This document shows, in pieces, positions 59,709-64,000 of a stretch of 64,000 nucleotides of DNA. The number at the start of each line of letters is the position of its first letter. Position 1 is the stretch's first letter. This DNA comes from Jaltomata sinuosa (Eukaryota > Streptophyta > Magnoliopsida > Solanales > Solanaceae). Location of the stretch: contig QJPP01001735.1 of assembly GCA_003996215.1 (NCBI GenBank), positions 493,008 through 557,007 on the forward strand. The letters are read 5' to 3'. Made by a program: the position numbers and the translations under genes. The notes below the pieces were generated by a model that saw nothing but the letters and a program-made list of their open reading frames with translations, ran no database searches and was not told the origin of the DNA.

Positions 59709-61039
59709 TGATGTGACGCCATTTTACGTCACTTTTGACTCCTTTTTACGAAGAACAATCGTGCGTTTTCAAGCAACCGTTGTTGTTTTTGATGTTTTTA
59801 TGTTGTATTTGTAGGAAATGGAAACAAACACGGAAACGGACGGAAATACGAGAAAAAGAGGATTCTGCCTAAGAGTGACGGCCTGAGTGACGGTCCGTCA
59901 CACATGTGACGGTCCGTCACAGAGACCGTCGCGTGAAGGCAGCAAAGGAGGTGGCACCACTGGTTAACAGTGACGGTCCAGGCGACGGTCCGTCACTGGC
60001 TTGACGGTCCGTCAGCCTGGCCGTCAAGTTAAGGCAGTAGCTTCTAGCGGCTGCACGCGTTTTGGGGATTCCTAGCCCGTTTTGGATTTGGCTTCTATTA
60101 CTCCTATAAATACCCTATGATAGGTTTATTTTAATTATCATTCACCCATTAGTTTAAAACACGTTTTAGTTATTTTTGAGATCAAACAACACGGTTCATT
60201 TGTATTGAACTCGTGTTCTTGATTCGTTCGTGAGTTCTTGGTATTTCTTGTTCTTGGATATTGGAAGATTGATTGTTTCATTATATTGTAAGACTTTTCT
60301 TCCCTTTATTATGAATGCAACTATTTTTTCTTCTTCTTCGAGCATGAGTAACTAAAACTCCCGCAACTAGGGTTGTGGGAGCCATGGCTAAAGTAGCGAT
60401 ATAGATTCCGGGTAGCGTTGGGTTCGATATATGTATTGTCACGTTGTTAATCATACATTATGTCACGTTTTCTAGTGGTTGCAAACATTAGAACAAGCCT
60501 AGGTTTAATTTGCTTGAGTAAAGAAGTTAAAACCGGGAAACTTGATTAACGACAAGGATTCGAGACTACCACCTCTCGTCTTAAAGATTAATGTCGTAAC
60601 TGGATTACTCTACTTGATGTTAGGATTGAAATCTAAAAAGCACATCTTTTCGAGGTCGAGAGAATAGCAAAGGAAATTTATTTATTTGGTCGAGAGACGT
60701 TTAGACGATACAATTGACGCAATCACATCGTGACACGCATATAGAAAGAACCTGGTTAAGCCTAGAATCGACATTGCTACAAACGCCATGGTGAACTCAT
60801 CCCTAGTTCATTCTCTCCTACTGATTATTCTCTTACATTATTGTTGCTTTTGTTCACGTTGATTAAACCCCCCCCCCTTTTATTTACTGGAAACGATTGA
60901 CAACTAGTCACATACTTCACTAAAGTCTTAATCTTCACCATATTCTCTGTGGGATTCAACCCCAACCTTTGTTTGGGTTCTTTACTTGACAACGATCGCT
61001 TACGCTTCTTTAATTAGAAGTGTAGTTTGAGCGTTATCA
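59709..61039 (+). repeat. 5' LTR of element L
   Basis: 1331 bp, TGATGTGACG to GCGTTATCA. The dyad array at 59880-60020 contains two perfect GTGACGG-T-CCGTCAC units (59887-59901, 59906-59920) and further GACGGTCCGTCA words. U5 carries 'ctctgtgggattcaacccca'. The start is set by analogy with LTR A. Confidence 0.82.
60105..60112 (+). promoter_or_regulatory. TATA box of LTR L
   Basis: TATAAATA in 'ctcctataaatacccta', about 90 bp downstream of the dyad array, at the position expected for transcription of the element. Confidence 0.65.
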
Positions 61040-61044
61040 AAAAG

Positions 61045-61062
61045 TGGCGCCGCTGCCGGGGA
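61045..61062 (+). other. Primer binding site of element L
   Basis: TGGCGCCGCTGCCGGGGA, one base away from the standard tRNA-Asp-type site of Athila-like elements. Confidence 0.9.
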
Positions 61063-61168
61063 GTACGGTTTTTGATTAAGTCTGGTGTGTTTAGTTGACT
61101 TTTAGTCATAATTTCCTGCTTTTATTTTTGTTTGTTGTTTTTGTTTTTGGACAGGGTACAGGTTGTGC

Positions 61169-63619
61169 ATGCCAAGTACCCGAGGTTCGGGGGAACAAAT
61201 TTTACCTTACGACCCCGAACTTACGAGAACATTGAGGCGGAATATGGCCGCACAATTAGACGCAGCGAGGATCGCTGCGGAACTGCAGGCCCAACAAAAT
61301 CCGAATGCTGGTGGTCTGCAGGACGATGGTGTACGGAATGATGAGGAGCTTGATTTAGATGGAGCTGGCGCGACGGGCGCCATTATTGTTCCACCGCTAC
61401 CGCCCGGAGCCAAGTTCAACATCACTAGCACGATGATTCAGTTGCTGAACTTGAGAGGAGTGTTCCGCAGTGTTGCGGGTGACGATCCAAACCAGCACTT
61501 GATGAATTTCGTGGGCATCTGCAAGTCGTTCGAACTGCCAGGAGTGAGTCAGACAGCGATCAGGCTCAGGTTGTTTCCGTTGTCTCTGTCTGATGAGGCA
61601 GCGTTGTGGTTGACAGAATTGACCCCCGACTCTATCGCAACGTGGGGAGAGTTGAGAGGAGCTTTCCTAGAAAGGTTCTTTCCTCCCTCTTGGATGATAC
61701 AGTTGAGGGACGAGATTAGCAACTTCAGGCAGCAACCGCACGAAGCACTGCACGAGACTTGGTTGCGATTTAAGAAGAAACTGACACAGTGCCCCAACCA
61801 TCAGCTGAACAACGAATTCTTGATGCAGACATTCTATAGGGCACTAAATTCGGCTACCAAGCCAACATTGGACAACGCAGCAGGTGGAGCGTTCATGGGT
61901 CGCACTTTTGCCGACGCCACAGCTATTTTGGACAGGCTCACCAAGACCAACAGGGCCTGGCACACACGAGATTCAGAGGTTGCAGCTAGCACCTATACAG
62001 TTGGTATGTCAGCTGAGCAGCGTAGGAAAGAAGAGGAGCGCGACCAAGACATGGCGCACCTGAAAACACAGTTGGATCTCCTGACAAGGCACTTGACGTC
62101 AGGAAGTATAGAGAAGGTACAAGCTGTGGGTTCCCAAGGTATAGAGACTGAGGAGGCCAATTACTTGGGGGGTTTCCAGGCCAATGGCCAGGGAAACCAA
62201 GGTCAGAACTACCAGAGAGACAACCACTATGAGAAAGATGGTTACAGAGATCGCGACCAGGGAAATTGGAGGCCAAACACTGATAGAGGTGGGTTGTATG
62301 TACCACCTGGTAACCGGGACAGAGCCAACACTGAGACAGGGACAGCCAAGCTAGAGAGCATGATGGCGAAGATGCTACTGAAGGTGGAATCGACTGACTC
62401 TGGGGTGAAGGAGATGCGGACTGAATTATCAACATTGAGTCAAGTAGTGGAGTCACACTCAACCGCGATCAAGCAACTAGAGCAGCAAGTGGGTCACATC
62501 TCGGCATCTCTAAACCCAAGGAAAACGGGTACCTTGCCGAGCGACACCACTCATCCGAGGAATGATGCAAGCTTTATGGCGATCATGACCAGAAGCGGTA
62601 GAACGTTACCGGAATCACATCCAGTAGTTCAAACTCAAGGTAATGTTGCGGATGATGAAGAGGCGGTAGAGGAGGAAACTCCAAAGCCCGCGGAGAAACG
62701 CAAGGAAGCTGAAAAGCTTCCAACTATGATGTTTCGACACCCACCTCCTTTCCCCCAGCGGTTGAAGAAGAAAGCTGACGATGGTAAGTTCCTGAACTTC
62801 ATGACCATGCTGAAGCAAATTTCAATAAACATACCATTAGTAGAAGCGCTGGAACAAATGCCCGATTATGCCAAGTTCATGAAGGACTTGATTACAAAGA
62901 AGAGGTCGGTGAGTTTTGAACCGGAAGACAACCTCCATCACTGCAGCGCTATCTCTTCAAGGTCGTTAGTTGAAAAGAAGGATGATCCAGGTGCGTTCAC
63001 TGTTCCATGTACTATCGGGAAGCTTAACTTCGGAAGAGCTATGTGTGATCTTGGTGCTAGTATCAATTTGATGCCGCTAGCAGTGTATAACAAATTAGGT
63101 TTGGGAGCTCCTAAACCAACGTCCATGAGAGTGATGATGGCTGACCGTTCGGTAAAGCGACCCGTAGGGATATTGTCTGATGTGCTAGTAAAGATTGGCA
63201 AGCTTATCTTCCCAGCTGACTTTGTGATCTTGGATTGCGAAGTAGATTTCGAAGTTCCCATCATCTTGGGATGACCATTGCTAGCCACAGCAAGAGCCTT
63301 GGTTGACATGGAGAAAAACGAACTGACCTTCAGGCTAAACAATGAAATGGTCAAGTTCGATGTGTCCAGAGTGATGAAGCAACTAAGTGACATGAGGGTG
63401 GTCGCGGTCATCAATGCTATTGAGGAAGGCCCTGCGGATATGGATCTTGAGGAAAAGGGTTGTGTTGAAACCTGAGCTGTTATGAGAGTCAAGTCGCGAT
63501 CGCAAGAGGACGAGCATGTAGAGGAAGGCGGTGAAAATAGATCAAAGAAACGAAAACACCACAAGAGAATCTACAAAGAAAGAGCGAAGAAGTTGTCGCG
63601 ACTAGCGATGAAGCCCTAA
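61169..63619 (+). pseudogene. Element L gag-protease, nearly intact
   Basis: ATG at 61169 (MPSTRGSGEQILPYDPEL) is preferred over the TTG two codons earlier. The frame is open for 701 codons. The gag domain (LRLFPLSLSDEAALWLTELT, ERFFPPSWMIQLRDEISNF, WLRFKKKLTQCPNHQL, TKTNRAWHTRD) spans roughly residues 85-275. A Gly/Gln/Asn/Arg-rich linker stands where a zinc knuckle would be; none is seen. A coiled-coil-like segment follows (about 390-445), then a protease with LCDLGASINLMPL, catalytic Asp near residue 627, and VPIILG. TGA at 63272 interrupts the usual LGRP motif and looks like CGA to TGA. TGA at 63473 precedes a lysine-rich tail (SKKRKHHKRIYKERAKK) in the same frame to TAA at 63617. Gag would form particles and bind element RNA. 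Confidence 0.9.
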
Positions 63620-64000
63620 AAGGAAGCTGGAATGCCACACTCCATCGAGTTCTCTTGTTTTGGAGACCCTGGCGGTCTCCAACATCATTCTGGAATCTGA
63701 GTCCGATCGACTTCACAGGTATTCCTTTATTCTCACAGTTTTAGTTTTCATATGTATGCATTGGGGACAATGCATGAGTCTAAGTTGAGGGTGTTGGAAA
63801 ACCTGTGAGTCACCACCGAGGGTTTTTGTTGCCGATTTCTTTTCCCTCCGGTGTGCTATCTAGTAGAACCGGCATGTTTAGGTTGTTATTTTAAAAAAAA
63901 AAAAAATTTTTAGTCATTTTACTAGTGTCTATGCAAGCATGACGTTTTTCTTGTCTAAAATGAGGCCCCTTTAAAAAATTTCCGGTTTTGTACTTATGTT
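63620..64000 (+). other. 3' non-coding sequence of element L
   Basis: Contains a perfect stem-loop ATGCATTG-GGGA-CAATGCAT (63756-63775), followed by the polypurine-like CTAAGTTGAGGGTGTTGG (from 63780), but no LTR starts there. A run of A/T follows. Nothing coding is seen up to the window edge. Confidence 0.6.

Larger units (their letters stand above)
59709..64000 (+). mobile_element. Element L: 5' part of an Athila-like gag-protease element
   Basis: 5' LTR, a near-perfect tRNA-Asp-type primer site, a nearly intact gag-protease frame and 3' non-coding sequence. As far as the window shows, no reverse transcriptase follows the protease, so it looks like a gag-only type similar to F. The 3' end is outside the window. 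Confidence 0.85.

Noticed and set aside
61986..62462. 158-codon minus-strand ORF in element L
   Set aside because: Antisense to gag; composition follows the sense codons.
62938..63564. 208-codon minus-strand ORF in element L
   Set aside because: Antisense shadow of the protease region; no independent motif.

Overview
The window looks like repeat-rich heterochromatin of a nightshade-family plant (Solanaceae, probably Solanum or a relative). This is inferred from the LTR-retrotransposon types, from 'putative plant transposon protein' ORFs typical of the family, and from a nuclear copy of plant mitochondrial DNA. I see no intact cellular gene, no tRNA or rRNA gene and no CRISPR array. Almost everything is Ty3/gypsy LTR retrotransposon DNA, most of it broken, nested and non-autonomous.

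Layout. (1) 1-5399: 3' end of plus-strand element A, with an extra ORF broken by five TAG codons and its 3' LTR; A sits in an LTR of element B. (2) 5400-12409: minus-strand non-coding element B. (3) 12410-16540: AT-rich DNA with SINE-like units, a Stowaway-like MITE and a G-rich tract. (4) ~16540-19214: nuclear mitochondrial DNA (NUMT) with rpl5 and rps14 pseudogenes, joined to truncated minus-strand chromovirus E. (5) 19215-34145: E (Tekay/Del-like), split by complete Athila-like element F (21396-31091, TSD CCATG). F has gag-protease but no reverse transcriptase or integrase, plus an antisense extra ORF. (6) 34626-59708: minus-strand LTR H, split by 23.3-kb chromovirus G (35147-58456, TSD TATGA). 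G's gag is split by F-family deletion derivative J (37825-51006), and J is split by chromovirus K (39528-48829, TSD TCATG). (7) 59709-64000: 5' LTR, tRNA-Asp-type primer site and nearly intact gag-protease ORF of Athila-like element L, which runs off the window.

How the parts relate. E, G and K share the order gag, zinc knuckle, protease, reverse transcriptase, RNase H, integrase, with a chromodomain-like tail visible in G and K. All three are disabled. F, J and L lack a polymerase and would have needed one from another element. Insertion order inside the nest is fixed by target-site duplications: H, then G, then J, then K; E before F; B before A.

The most unusual pattern is that at least seven distinct LTR families carry, in the first part of the LTR, a dense array of short imperfect palindromes. 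Each family has its own core word, and in A and L the array ends just upstream of a TATA box. Copies within one element differ in unit number. I do not know a described function for these arrays, and they are my leading candidate for an undescribed feature.
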